The notes under the pieces were generated by a model, which worked only from the letters and a program-made list of their open reading frames with translations, made no database searches and was not told the origin of the DNA. DNA of 64,000 bases, from the NCBI RefSeq assembly GCF_023525255.1, contig NZ_CP073355.1:558001-622000 (forward strand). The letters run 5' to 3'. Both the position numbers and the translations under genes were made by a program. How positions within the stretch are numbered: the stretch's first letter is position 1; every line of letters begins with the position of its first letter. This DNA comes from Thermospira aquatica (GTDB lineage: Bacteria > Spirochaetota > Brevinematia > Brevinematales > Thermospiraceae). Positions 1 to 8,950 of this stretch are shown here, piece after piece.

Positions 1-2
1 AA

Positions 3-425
3 AAGGTTAAAAAACTGTTTTCTTCGGAGAGAAATATTCCCCTCTGGCTTATAGAAATCTTTGGAGAAGCCCCATGGGTACGCTCTCTTCTTTTTTGTGT
101 GAGATGGGAGAACACGTTAGCCCTTGCCCGTCATCAAAAAGAAAAAAACACCCTTTATTTTCTGATTGAAGAGGCGACATTGGGGCGATGGTATGTGCTT
201 CTCGAATGGACAGAGCAAGCAATTACTGTGGGGATACGTATGGATCCTGGAATATGGGAGGTTTATAAAGACGATCTCGAAAAGTGGGCTCAAGAGAGCG
301 AAAAACGATGGAACATGATCACCCCCCGGCGTGTAAACGTCAAAATTTTTCCATGGGAAAACCCGTGGGAGTTTTTTCTCTCAGAGGAAGAACCATCCAT
401 GCGAGGTATTAACCTGTATGTATAA
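3..425 (+). CDS. C-terminal part of a FliK/YlqG-like flagellar protein (cut by window edge)
   Basis: The reading frame is open from the first bases of the window to the TAA at 423-425, so this is the last ~140 residues of a longer protein. The segment with EEATLGRWYVLLEWTE followed by a long amphipathic stretch and VNVKIFPWENP has the pattern of the C-terminal domain of FliK-type hook-length control proteins (a 'gr..v.l.w....v.v.f' strand pair). The strongest support is context: the next gene, 26 bp downstream, is the FlhB C-terminal homologue FlhX, and in Bacillus the FliK-like ylqG precedes the flhX-like ylqH. An internal GTG at 99 could be picked as a start but has no convincing ribosome-binding site. 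The assignment is inference from weak similarity plus synteny. Confidence 0.5.
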   Translation, partial: KVKKLFSSERNIPLWLIEIFGEAPWVRSLLFCVRWENTLALARHQKEKNTLYFLIEEATLGRWYVLLEWTEQAITVGIRMDPGIWEVYKDDLEKWAQESEKRWNMITPRRVNVKIFPWENPWEFFLSEEEPSMRGINLYV

Positions 426-451
426 CCGATATACATCGAAGGAGGTAAAAA

Positions 452-703
452 ATGAATAAAGCTGTTGCCCTCAAATACGAACCAGAAATGGATGCTGCCC
501 CCAAAATCCTTGCCAAGGGAGAAGGAGAGGTAGGAAAATACATCCTTGAACTCGCCCAAAAAAATCACGTGCCCATTTACAAAAATGATAAGCTGCTTGA
601 ATCTCTCTATCGTCTCAAACAAAATGAAGAAATTCCCCCGGAACTCTATCAAATAGTTGCAGAAATTTTCAGTTTCGTGTATGCTTTAAAGAGCAAAAAA
701 TAA
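452..703 (+). CDS. FlhX, stand-alone homologue of the FlhB cytoplasmic C-terminal domain
   Basis: This 83-residue protein matches the part of FlhB that follows the NPTH autocleavage site: AVALKYEPEMDAAPKILAKG at residues 4-23, then the basic/acidic helix region and the signature EEIPPELYQIVAEIFSFVY near the end. In FlhB this domain belongs to the flagellar type III export gate and takes part in substrate-specificity switching. Free-standing copies (FlhX/FhlB) are known to substitute partly for it. It has no membrane segment and should be cytosolic at the export apparatus. A strong AAGGAGG site ends 5 bases before the ATG. It sits directly downstream of a probable FliK-like gene, a common pairing. 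The identification is firm; its exact role in this organism is inference. Confidence 0.87.
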   Translation: MNKAVALKYEPEMDAAPKILAKGEGEVGKYILELAQKNHVPIYKNDKLLESLYRLKQNEEIPPELYQIVAEIFSFVYALKSKK

Positions 704-724
704 AAAAAACCAAGGAAAGCTTAT

Positions 725-1912
725 ATGCCAGAGATGAGACGTATCCCCCTCTCTGACCTGCGGCCGGGCATGATTTTTGACAAATCTCTTTTTGACAGCA
801 ATTACAATATCATCCTGCCAGCAAGGAAACCCCTGGATCGAGCCACAATTGGCATGTTGTACAACCGTGGCATCACAGAGGTGAGTACAGCAGGAGAACT
901 TGTTGAAGTAGTTGATGAATCCAAAATCCACCCCAAAAAACACCCAACTCAAACGGAAACAGACGCTCAAAAAAAGGTTATTATAGACAAAGATGCGGCA
1001 AAACACATCGAATTCTACAAAAATGCCGTCACCAAAATCAATAACCTCTATCAAAGGTACAAAAAAGGAGAGAGTCTTGACATCAATCAGCTTCAACAAC
1101 TTGCTCATGAATTTGTCAACACCATCATGGCTGAAAAAAAAGTAGAGGTCTGGATTAATCTCATCAATGCGGCTGGTCGAGGGGATTATCTTTCTCTTCA
1201 CATTATCAATACGACGATTCTTGCGCTTCTTTTAGGCAAAAAACTGGGATACTCCGCTGTCAAACTCATCAACCTCACCATGGCAGCTCTGTTGTTTGAT
1301 ATTGGAATGCTGAAAATCCCGGCATACATTGTTGAGAAAGAGGAAAAGCTTACCCCGGAAGAATTTAATCAGATCAAAACCCATCCCATTCATAGTTATC
1401 AAATTATCGCCCGTGAACTCAGTTTGCCTGTGGAGATCGCCCGTGTGGGCCTGGAACACCATGAACGCTTTGATGGCACAGGCTATCCCCGACACCTCAA
1501 AGGACAGGAAATCTCTGAAATGAGTCGCATTATGGCTATAGTAGACACCTACGAGGCTCTCACCAAAAAGCGATCCTACCGTGAAAAGAAAGAATCCTAC
1601 GATGCCATGAGACTCATCCTCGGTGAAGGCTCTCGAAAGTTTGACCCTGAAATCTTAAAGGTTTTCCTCTCACTTATGTCCGTATATCCTGTAGGAAGCT
1701 ATGTACAGCTTAACAACAAATGTATAGCTCGTGTCGTTGCTTCCGACAGTGTTTCCCCATTTCGTCCTACGGTGAAGATAGTCCGAGACGAGTTCGGGGA
1801 TACCGTCGAGGATGGAGAGATTATTCGACTTGCCAAAGAAACAGATCTCTACATCGTCAAGGTTGTTTATTCCAGTGAGATCCAATCAGAGAACAATGCT
1901 TCCCTCAGTTAA
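725..1912 (+). CDS. HD-GYP domain protein with a substituted HD motif
   Basis: A 395-residue cytosolic protein. Residues ~1-60 form a small N-terminal domain seen before HD-GYP domains (DUF3391-like), and ~150-325 are the HD-GYP domain that in active members hydrolyses cyclic di-GMP. The HHERFDGTGYP signature is intact at 245-255, as is the DTYEALT helix. The usual LLHDIGK sequence reads LLFDIGM at 189-195, so the metal-binding His of the HD dyad is Phe and the following Lys is Met. H159 in the preceding helix remains. The paralogue at 13945-15114 keeps every one of these residues. Activity may therefore be lost or changed and the protein may act as a c-di-GMP sensor; this is inference. It lies between flhX and yraN, 21 bp after flhX, in what looks like a flagellar operon. 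Confidence 0.9.
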   Translation: MPEMRRIPLSDLRPGMIFDKSLFDSNYNIILPARKPLDRATIGMLYNRGITEVSTAGELVEVVDESKIHPKKHPTQTETDAQKKVIIDKDAAKHIEFYKNAVTKINNLYQRYKKGESLDINQLQQLAHEFVNTIMAEKKVEVWINLINAAGRGDYLSLHIINTTILALLLGKKLGYSAVKLINLTMAALLFDIGMLKIPAYIVEKEEKLTPEEFNQIKTHPIHSYQIIARELSLPVEIARVGLEHHERFDGTGYPRHLKGQEISEMSRIMAIVDTYEALTKKRSYREKKESYDAMRLILGEGSRKFDPEILKVFLSLMSVYPVGSYVQLNNKCIARVVASDSVSPFRPTVKIVRDEFGDTVEDGEIIRLAKETDLYIVKVVYSSEIQSENNASLS

Positions 1913-2258
1913 CCATTCCACACTAGGCAAATGGGCCGAGGAAGAGGCTGTCCGTTATCTCAAAAGTCAGGGCGTAGAAATTCTCGCCCAAAATTATCGA
2001 ACGAAAACAGGAGAAATCGATATTATTGCTCGAGAAAATCAAACACTCCTCCTGATTGAGGTAAAAAGCCGGAAAGCCTCACAGTTGTCCTGGATAGAAT
2101 ATGCCGTTTCTCCTACAAAAATTAAACGAATTTTGAAAACAGCCGAAAAATATATAGAAGAAAACACAGTATCATTTCAAGAGATGCGGGTGGATGTAAT
2201 ATGGCTCATACGAAGCAAAAAGGGTGTCCAGCTGAGACACCACAAGGAGTTCGTGTAG
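1896..2258 (+). CDS. yraN: YraN/UPF0102 family endonuclease-like protein
   Basis: A 120-residue protein of the UPF0102 family, which has a PD-(D/E)XK nuclease fold. The order LGKWAEEEAVRYLKSQG, then GEIDIIA, then IEVKSR is the family hallmark and supplies the Glu, Asp and Glu-x-Lys of the putative metal site. The length is normal for the family (~115-125). The ATG at 1896 is chosen because the conserved domain begins right after it. It overlaps the end of the HD-GYP gene by 17 bp, suggesting translational coupling. An upstream in-frame start would lie deep inside that gene. The biological role of YraN proteins is poorly defined; DNA repair or uptake roles have been proposed. Confidence 0.88.
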   Translation: MLPSVNHSTLGKWAEEEAVRYLKSQGVEILAQNYRTKTGEIDIIARENQTLLLIEVKSRKASQLSWIEYAVSPTKIKRILKTAEKYIEENTVSFQEMRVDVIWLIRSKKGVQLRHHKEFV

Positions 2259-2491
2259 AACCAACGGAGACGTTGGCCGGTTTTGATGATATTATCATCA
2301 AAACCCAAAAACGGAAAAATTTTCACCGATTGATTGTCAAGACCAACTCCAGTTCTCTTTCTGAAGAGAGAATGAATGTTTTGCGACAAAAGATCCATGA
2401 CCCAAATTACATCCGCTTTGCTATTGATAAACTCGCCGAAAATATTAGCCAGGCCCTTCTCGAAGGTTATCTGGAACAAAAGGATAAATAA
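2201..2491 (+). CDS. Possible FlgM-like anti-sigma-28 factor
   Basis: A 96-residue acidic/basic protein with a low-complexity N-terminal half and a helical C-terminal half. The segment RMNVLRQKIHDPNYIRFAID followed by KLAENISQALLEGY resembles the C-terminal helix of FlgM, where a 'v..l...i..g.Y.vd...iA..il' pattern binds sigma-28. FlgM is the secreted anti-sigma factor that couples hook completion to late flagellar gene expression. The start at 2201 overlaps yraN by 58 bp and a later start is possible. The flagellar neighbours (flhX, FliK-like end) support the idea, but the similarity is short. A conserved spirochaete protein of unrelated function is the alternative. Confidence 0.4.
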   Translation: MAHTKQKGCPAETPQGVRVEPTETLAGFDDIIIKTQKRKNFHRLIVKTNSSSLSEERMNVLRQKIHDPNYIRFAIDKLAENISQALLEGYLEQKDK

Positions 2492-2538
2492 TCATTCTTT
2501 TTTCATTTTTTTAAAAAAACATTTTTTCAGTTAAAGTA

Positions 2539-2567
2539 TTGACTTTTTCACAAAGATAGTCTATACT
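2539..2567 (+). promoter_or_regulatory. Sigma-70 type promoter for the 2605 gene
   Basis: TTGACT (2539-2544) and TATACT (2562-2567) are separated by exactly 17 bp in an A/T-rich gap after the flagellar operon. The transcript would start near 2574 and run into the 486-codon gene and recG. Confidence 0.75.
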
Positions 2568-2604
2568 ATCAAAGGGGAAAGATAAATAATCAGGGAGAAA
2601 TCGT

Positions 2605-4065
2605 ATGGGTAGACTCTACGATAGTTTGCCGGACAGTTTTCTCAAAAAGGTACTTGCAGGTGAGGACAGTGAAATTGTAGAAAACCTTCTCTCCCTCAAA
2701 AAGCAATACGAAACAGAGACAGATAAAGAACGGAAAACTGTTTTTCGCGATCGTTTTGCCAACGCTATCTGGAACCTCTACTATGCCATTGGCCAGAAAA
2801 TGAGTCCCAACACCCCAAAAGAAAAACGCCTCTTTATCCGATATGGAATTCTCGATCTCCGGTATCTCCAACCGGAAGATCAAAAACTCATCCTTTCTCT
2901 TCCGTTTGAAGAACATGATCCCGATAATAGTGTTTTTTACGTTGATGAGTGGCTTATCGAGGTCCTCTCCGGCAATATCAAACCCAGTATGACTGATGAA
3001 CGCCCTAAAACAAGCGCTCAAAAAAAAGACGATGCCATGCAGGCAAAATTTGAGCGTATGACAGGAGCTCTCGAAGCCGAACGCAACGTTTATCAATCTG
3101 CCCTTGAGAGACGCCGTATACTTGAAGAAAATCTCCAGAGCATGGTAGCTCAGATTATTCAACATACCACCGAACCACTCCTCAATCTCCCTGATACCTA
3201 CACCGAGTCCCAACTCAAAAGCCTCGACGATCTCCTTGAACTTGCCCGGGACCTCAAAAAAGCTGACAAAGAGCTTGTCGTTACCAAAAACTCTTATGCC
3301 AAACACTACGAGGAGCTTGAAAAGGTTCAGCAAGAACTTAACATGGAAGTAGACGAAAAGATCACCTACACGGTGGATAAACACACCGCCGAAAACGAAC
3401 TGAATACCATCCGTCAGATGATCAAGATGACAGTGGGAAGACAGGGGAATCATTTTCCTGCCCTCTCCAGCACGATGATGCCAAGAGAAACTCGGGATTT
3501 TAATTTTAAGCTCAAGACGCTCGAAAGACTTCGTCAGGTAGAAGAGCTTGATTATACTCTTTTTCAGCGTACCTTTCGTCAGCATACCAACCGTGTCCCA
3601 CCGTACGTGATCCTTGTGCCGGGTTATGGAACCTATGGGATGTGCTGGGAACCCTATGATCGTTATAACAAAGCAACGAGTAAAGGACGCGTCGCTATCC
3701 CTATCTTCAGTAAAAACCCCATGTTTTCGATCGTTATGGCTATGGGAGATTTTCGCTGGCAGGTCGCCAAAGAGTTTGCCGGTTATCACTGGATGGATGA
3801 AGGACTCTCGGGGAAATACTACGAATATATCTCTTCTAACAAGATCAAAGGGGATATCAAGCTCAATTTCATCAATGATTATATCCTCTGGATGACCAAA
3901 GAAAGCGAGGGTATTCAGAAACTCGCAGACAATGATGTGCGGTTTATTTTCTGGCGATATGTTCCATTCCCCGACAAGCTCAAAGAGGACCTCAGCAAAA
4001 GAGGTTACTATTATGACAAACTCTACAAAAACGAGCTCAGTTATCGGATGTCTCAGGGCAAGTAA
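2605..4065 (+). CDS. Conserved protein of unknown function with central coiled coil
   Basis: A 486-residue soluble protein with no signal peptide or membrane segment. Residues ~1-130 are a folded N-terminal part. Residues ~135-280 are rich in Glu, Lys, Leu and Ala with heptad-like spacing and should form a coiled coil. Residues ~300-470 form an aromatic-rich globular domain (VPPYVILVPGYGTYGMCWEP, HWMDEGLSGKYYEY). I do not recognise a named family. The gene has its own consensus promoter at 2539-2567 and GGGAG upstream of the ATG. It ends with a TAA directly abutting the ATG of recG, so the two are almost certainly co-transcribed. The opposite strand has a long open frame over the same stretch, but it lacks a promoter and ribosome-binding site. 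Confidence 0.8.
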   Translation: MGRLYDSLPDSFLKKVLAGEDSEIVENLLSLKKQYETETDKERKTVFRDRFANAIWNLYYAIGQKMSPNTPKEKRLFIRYGILDLRYLQPEDQKLILSLPFEEHDPDNSVFYVDEWLIEVLSGNIKPSMTDERPKTSAQKKDDAMQAKFERMTGALEAERNVYQSALERRRILEENLQSMVAQIIQHTTEPLLNLPDTYTESQLKSLDDLLELARDLKKADKELVVTKNSYAKHYEELEKVQQELNMEVDEKITYTVDKHTAENELNTIRQMIKMTVGRQGNHFPALSSTMMPRETRDFNFKLKTLERLRQVEELDYTLFQRTFRQHTNRVPPYVILVPGYGTYGMCWEPYDRYNKATSKGRVAIPIFSKNPMFSIVMAMGDFRWQVAKEFAGYHWMDEGLSGKYYEYISSNKIKGDIKLNFINDYILWMTKESEGIQKLADNDVRFIFWRYVPFPDKLKEDLSKRGYYYDKLYKNELSYRMSQGK

Positions 4066-6129
4066 ATGTACCTTGGTGACCTTCGTTCATGTTCTTTAGA
4101 AAGTCTCGATTTTATCACGAACCGACAAAAAAGAATTCTTCAAAAATTTGGCTTTGAAAGTGTTTATGATCTGATAACCTATTTCCCATTCCGTTACGAG
4201 GATCGCAAGGAAATTGCTTCTATTGAAAAAAGCCTCTTATGGCAAAAACCAGTGACAACAATTGTACGTGTAATAGAACACGATCATATTTACTTTCAAA
4301 ATAAACGACACCCCAAGATCATCATCCAGGATGATACGATGCGGGCTGCTCTTGTAGGATTTCATAGACCGTATCTGAGTAAAAATCTTCGTATTGGGGA
4401 AAAGTACTGGATTTATGCTCAGTTTACCATGAAGTACAATGAAATCCAGACATCAAGTTTTGAATTCGAGCCTTATCAGGAGAATGTTCAACCCAAGAAT
4501 TTTGGCAGGATTTTCCCCATTTACCGATTGCCTGGAGAACTTTCTCTCAAAGAGTTTCACACGATTCTTAAGAAACTGCTTGACAGTTATCTTCCCCAGA
4601 TGGAGGATGAGATCCCCGTCTATGCTGTTACAGGACATAAACTTCTCACAAAAGAAGAGGCGTACAGGGAGATACACTTTCCGACTGATCAGAAGCTTTT
4701 ATATCGTGCTCGTCTCCGTATTGCTTATGAAGAGATCTTTGGGATACAGATTGCTATCCAGCTAAAACGAAGGGCTGTCTCCTCGTATACCAAGCCAGCC
4801 CGCTATCAAAAGAGAGAGAAAACAGATGCTCTCATAGGTGAACTTCCCTTTGCTCTGACAAATGACCAAAAAAAAGCCATGGAAGAGATTTTTCACGATC
4901 TCTGTTCTCCCCATCCGATGCACCGTCTCTTACAGGGAGATGTAGGAGCAGGAAAAACTGTGGTGGCTTTTTTTGCGATGCTTCTGGCAGCCGAAAATCA
5001 TCATCAGGCCGCACTTTTAGCACCTACAGAATCCCTGGCGTTTCAGCACTATGAAAATCTTGTTCGGATGGTCAAAGACAGGGTAGATGTTGCCCTTCTT
5101 ACCTCGAGTACCACGCTCGCCGAACGGAAAAATATCCTTGCTCGTCTGAAGAGTGGAGATATTGCGCTCATTGTGGGCACACATGCCCTTTTGCAACCCG
5201 ATGTGGTTTTTTCTGATTTAACAACGGTGGTTTTTGATGAACAGCACAAATTTGGAGTGGAACAACGTATTGCACTGGCAAAAAAAGGCAATCATCCAGA
5301 CATGCTTGTCATGACCGCTACCCCTATCCCTCGTACCATTGCTCTCACCCTCTATGGTGACCTTGATATCTCCATCATCAGACAAAAACCCAGCGACCGT
5401 CTTCCTGTTCGTACACACTGGATCCGCCCTTCCGAATACCACCAGATGCGTGAATTTATAAGAAAACAACTCGAACAGGGAAGACAGGCTTTCTTTGTGT
5501 ATCCCGTCATTGAGGCTTCGGAAAAACTCGAATTAAAAAGTCTTGAACACTACTATCATCAAATCAGGGAGTGGTTCAAACCCTTTTCAGCTGTTCTCCT
5601 TCATGGAAAAATGTCCACAGAAGACAAGATGGTCTCTCTTGAGAGCTTTCGCTCGGGGCGAGCCCCTATCCTTGTCTCAACCCTTGTGATAGAAGTGGGT
5701 ATTGATGTCCCCAACGCCACAGTGATGGTCATTGAATCGGCAGAGAGATTCGGACTCTCACAACTTCACCAGCTCCGTGGCCGCGTGGGAAGAGGACGAC
5801 ACCAAAGTTTTTGTTTTCTGGTTACTGAAGAGGATATTACCCCCGAGGGGAAGGAAAGAATGGAAATCATGTGCCGTACGGAAGATGGTTTTGAAATTGC
5901 AGAGGCAGACTTCAAACAACGAGGACCTGGAGAAATTCTCGGGGTACGACAATCAGGTCTTCCCGAACTCAAGGTGGCCAATCTGTACGATCACCGTTTC
6001 CTTGCAATGTGTACTGAGGACGCTAGACGGATTATCAGTTACGACCCACAACTTACCCTTCCTAAACACCAGGGCATTGTACAAGGAATTTTGAGGTTTT
6101 TACCGCTCGATTACCTTCGTTCTGGCTGA
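4066..6129 (+). CDS. recG: ATP-dependent DNA helicase RecG
   Basis: A 687-residue superfamily 2 helicase that reverses stalled forks and processes recombination intermediates. An N-terminal wedge (OB-fold) domain lies in residues ~1-180. Walker A GDVGAGKT is at ~292-299, the DEQH box at ~391-394 inside VVFDEQHKFG, and motif III MTATPIPRT follows. The C-terminal helicase domain has LVSTLVIEVGIDVPNA and the QLHQLRGRVGRG motif VI, then DFKQRGPGEILGVRQSG typical of RecG. The length matches the family (650-700). The ATG follows the TAA of the upstream gene without a gap. The 3' end overlaps the convergent NfnA-like gene by 19 bp. Confidence 0.97.
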   Translation: MYLGDLRSCSLESLDFITNRQKRILQKFGFESVYDLITYFPFRYEDRKEIASIEKSLLWQKPVTTIVRVIEHDHIYFQNKRHPKIIIQDDTMRAALVGFHRPYLSKNLRIGEKYWIYAQFTMKYNEIQTSSFEFEPYQENVQPKNFGRIFPIYRLPGELSLKEFHTILKKLLDSYLPQMEDEIPVYAVTGHKLLTKEEAYREIHFPTDQKLLYRARLRIAYEEIFGIQIAIQLKRRAVSSYTKPARYQKREKTDALIGELPFALTNDQKKAMEEIFHDLCSPHPMHRLLQGDVGAGKTVVAFFAMLLAAENHHQAALLAPTESLAFQHYENLVRMVKDRVDVALLTSSTTLAERKNILARLKSGDIALIVGTHALLQPDVVFSDLTTVVFDEQHKFGVEQRIALAKKGNHPDMLVMTATPIPRTIALTLYGDLDISIIRQKPSDRLPVRTHWIRPSEYHQMREFIRKQLEQGRQAFFVYPVIEASEKLELKSLEHYYHQIREWFKPFSAVLLHGKMSTEDKMVSLESFRSGRAPILVSTLVIEVGIDVPNATVMVIESAERFGLSQLHQLRGRVGRGRHQSFCFLVTEEDITPEGKERMEIMCRTEDGFEIAEADFKQRGPGEILGVRQSGLPELKVANLYDHRFLAMCTEDARRIISYDPQLTLPKHQGIVQGILRFLPLDYLRSG

Positions 6130-6962
6130 CACTGACACCACGTTTCGTAAGCCTTTTTCTCCATCTCTTGAAAACGTTTGTTTCGATTCTCAAGTTCTGT
6201 AAAATCTATCCCCTCTGCAAGAAACTCTGGACCATCCACACAAACATGGTAAATTTTTCCATGAATAGAAACCCTACACGAGCCACACATTCCTGTCCCA
6301 TCAACCATGATTGAAGTCAGACTCACATAGGTTGGAAGATTATACTTTGCGGCTATTTTTGTTACGGCTTCCATCATCCTGTTCGGACCAATGGCTTTGA
6401 CAAAAGCGACCTCAGAAGCATGCTCCTGTAAATAGGTCTCCAGGGCATCCGTCACAAACCCCTTGACACCACAGGAACCATCATTGGTCGCTATCAACAC
6501 ACGATCAGAATGACGTTCAAACTCATCGCGAAAAAGGAGAAGATCCTCGGTTCTGGCCCCAATAACAGAAACAACAAGAGTGCCAACGGCTCGAAAAGCA
6601 TACATTTCCGGTAAAATAATGGCTGCTCCCAGCCCTCCCGATACCAGGACAACGGTTTTATCGAGTTTTTCAATATGAGAAGGTTTGCCAAGAGGTCCCA
6701 AAACTGCATGGAGTTTCTGACCTGGCTGCAAGGTGGACAAAAGTACCGTCGTTTTCCCCACTACCTGATACACCAGAGTAATAATATTTGTTTTGGGGTC
6801 CGCCCGATTGATGGTAAGAGGAATCCTCTCTCCCGTTTCCAAAGGAATAACTATCACAAATTGACCTGTTTTTGCATGAGAAGCAATCCTCGGTTCATAA
6901 AAAGAAAGCCGAAAGACACCTGGTGCCACAGACTCATGGGAAACAATCTCATCAATCACCAT
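6111..6962 (-). CDS. NfnA/SudB-like ferredoxin-NADP reductase subunit, orphan
   Basis: A 283-residue flavoprotein of the ferredoxin-NADP+ reductase type. The N-terminal FAD barrel contains IPLTINRAD and the NAD(P) domain begins at VVLVSGGLGAAIILPEMYAF. The C-terminal cysteines in DGTGMCGSCRVSIHGK and YHVCVDGPEF are the [2Fe-2S] ligands of NfnA (small subunit of NADH-dependent ferredoxin:NADP+ oxidoreductase) and of sulfide dehydrogenase beta subunits. These enzymes normally pair with a ~460-residue GltD-like subunit encoded next door, and no such gene is present here. Instead it is the last gene of a minus-strand cluster of envelope proteins, 3 bp after the 656-residue gene. It overlaps recG at the 3' end. 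Function without a local partner is uncertain. Confidence 0.85.
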   Translation of the reverse strand: MVIDEIVSHESVAPGVFRLSFYEPRIASHAKTGQFVIVIPLETGERIPLTINRADPKTNIITLVYQVVGKTTVLLSTLQPGQKLHAVLGPLGKPSHIEKLDKTVVLVSGGLGAAIILPEMYAFRAVGTLVVSVIGARTEDLLLFRDEFERHSDRVLIATNDGSCGVKGFVTDALETYLQEHASEVAFVKAIGPNRMMEAVTKIAAKYNLPTYVSLTSIMVDGTGMCGSCRVSIHGKIYHVCVDGPEFLAEGIDFTELENRNKRFQEMEKKAYETWCQCQPERR

Positions 6963-6965
6963 ACG

Positions 6966-8936
6966 TTATTGCTCCAGTTTATTCTGGAAGATAGAGCGCA
7001 TCAATATCGTTGAATCACTTTTCCCTCCTTGAGACCATGAGACACGCAAAGCAACAAGAATATCATCTCGTACAAACTTGTCTGAAGCGAGATCTAAAGA
7101 AAAACTCAACAAAGCTTCTGAGGTCTCTCCTGGAGCCAGCGTATTCCAATCCAAGCGAGGTGTTCCATTGAGACGAACCATTCTGGTAGGGATATATTCC
7201 ACAGAAAGCTTCTCCAGAGGAAGAAGAGAACGATTTTGAAGCCGAAGACGAACGAGAAAAGTATTGGCGTTCGTGTCTACGGATCTTGGAGTTACCACAT
7301 CAATATCCAAAGGAAATGAGGTAAAGATCTCACGAATTCTACGAAAACTTTCCCCTGCCCCCATAAGCCATTCGATCGGATTATACGGTCCCCGGTTTCC
7401 GTACATTGCCTTGTAGAAATTTACCGCCAAACCCAGAGAAGGTTCGGATGAAACCGTATTTTTCACCACGTGTTCATTCATGGCAACAAAACCATCTATA
7501 GGGAGAGTTCTTTCACTGGAAAGATAAAAATTCTGATATTGCACCTGATTGACCCAAACAATACGGGAAAGATAGAGTCGAATAGCGCTATGTTCCAAAA
7601 GTTGTTTCCCTCTATCTAAAAACTCTCTGTAAGACATCTTGAGCTGAACAACAAAAAAGTCAAACCCCGCCTGAGCTAAAACCTCAAGCATGTCTGGTCT
7701 CGCCTCAAGTTCCTCCCAGTTAAGCACATAGAATAAAGGTTTACGAATAGGCCCCAGAATATCACGAAGCCTACTAACAAGGTAGTAGCGCTTCCATTGG
7801 GTAAAAACCTGGTAGTTTTGCTGGTTCTCAATATAATTCCGCGCGAAAGCAAATTTTTGTTCCCACGTCCTGTTTGTCCAGTCATCGGGGAGCCTTGAAA
7901 CCATAGTCTCCACAAAAGGAATCGCAAGCTCCATCGCATAGTTATCCGGCAAGAGAAAATCCGAGAGTCCGACATACGAAACACTCTCCTGTTGACTCAA
8001 GGAGTTCAAGAGAGCAGCCAAAGAACGATAACGAGATTCTACTTGAAACGATATGGTACTCACATCCCGTACCCACTGGTTGTCTTTTTGATACCAGGAA
8101 GACTCATAACCTGTACCACTAATCAAATTCCCATCTCCGCGAAATGCTTTCACCCAGATGCCGCAACTCCTTCCCTGTCCCGATGCCCATCGACTGATCG
8201 TCAGAGATTCCTGAAGTTTCTGATTGTTCCAGGGGTCCTGGAGAGAATATTCCTCCATAAAACGTGTCACTCCCCCCATCACAAACACCCCATCAACGTT
8301 AAGAAGCGACATCCATTGGGGAAGGGTGTTCCAGTCCCGCTCCTCATTATCAACACTCAAAAGACTCCGCCTTGAAAGACTCTCCATCTCCTCTATAAAA
8401 AAGAAGGTCATGCCCTGGCGTATATTCCGAAGGCTTGGCCTTTGTCTCAGAAACACCTCTCGTTCTACGACAATAGGCTCTGCAGGATCCTGAAACTGAG
8501 CACTCGCCACGAAGCGCACCGTATCCGGATTTTCTTCAAGGGAAGGATACCACAGACCTCGCCAATCCCCTGTCTCCTGGTCATACTGGAGCCAGAGTTC
8601 ATCATATCCCCGAATATCACGGAGGATCCTCCCTGTTCCATCCTTTACCTGAACTCGAATGAAAACATTAGAAACAACTGTGAGTTTTTTTCTGTCCCTC
8701 ACAATGACTGAAAAAGGTATAGGTTCATAACGTAAAAAACTTCCCTTGTTAAATTGAAGAGTGATTTCATACTTCTGTGAAGTCGCAAAAGAAAAAGGCT
8801 CACTCGTTGAAATAGCCGTAGAGAAATACTTCTGAAAAAAAACCTGCCAGAAGGAGTAAAAAACATTTCCTACACTCAGGACAAGAATCATAACAACAAG
8901 GAAAATCCAGGAAAGAGTAAGAAAAAACCGTTTCAT
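6966..8936 (-). CDS. Membrane-anchored extracytoplasmic protein of unknown function
   Basis: A 656-residue protein with one N-terminal hydrophobic segment (residues ~5-27) and no lipobox, so it is probably anchored in the inner membrane with its bulk in the periplasm. Residues ~55-160 look like a beta-sandwich. The middle third (FVMGGVTRF, FYVLNWEELEARPDMLEVL, FDFFVVQLKMSYREFLDRG) has alternating helices and strands and could be a TIM-barrel-like domain. The last ~120 residues (FLVRLRLQNRSLLPLEKLSV, WNTLAPGETSEALLSFSLDL) resemble a CARDB/NEW3-type beta domain. I recognise no family name. A GGGGAG site precedes the ATG. It lies 14 bp after the small membrane protein gene and 3 bp before the NfnA-like gene, so the three form one transcript. 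Confidence 0.75.
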   Translation of the reverse strand: MKRFFLTLSWIFLVVMILVLSVGNVFYSFWQVFFQKYFSTAISTSEPFSFATSQKYEITLQFNKGSFLRYEPIPFSVIVRDRKKLTVVSNVFIRVQVKDGTGRILRDIRGYDELWLQYDQETGDWRGLWYPSLEENPDTVRFVASAQFQDPAEPIVVEREVFLRQRPSLRNIRQGMTFFFIEEMESLSRRSLLSVDNEERDWNTLPQWMSLLNVDGVFVMGGVTRFMEEYSLQDPWNNQKLQESLTISRWASGQGRSCGIWVKAFRGDGNLISGTGYESSWYQKDNQWVRDVSTISFQVESRYRSLAALLNSLSQQESVSYVGLSDFLLPDNYAMELAIPFVETMVSRLPDDWTNRTWEQKFAFARNYIENQQNYQVFTQWKRYYLVSRLRDILGPIRKPLFYVLNWEELEARPDMLEVLAQAGFDFFVVQLKMSYREFLDRGKQLLEHSAIRLYLSRIVWVNQVQYQNFYLSSERTLPIDGFVAMNEHVVKNTVSSEPSLGLAVNFYKAMYGNRGPYNPIEWLMGAGESFRRIREIFTSFPLDIDVVTPRSVDTNANTFLVRLRLQNRSLLPLEKLSVEYIPTRMVRLNGTPRLDWNTLAPGETSEALLSFSLDLASDKFVRDDILVALRVSWSQGGKSDSTILMRSIFQNKLEQ

Positions 8937-8950
8937 TGTATACTCCCCAT

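Noticed and set aside
2590-3789. 399-codon minus-strand frame opposite the 2605-4065 gene
   Set aside because: It lacks promoter and ribosome-binding site and lies wholly within a gene that has both.
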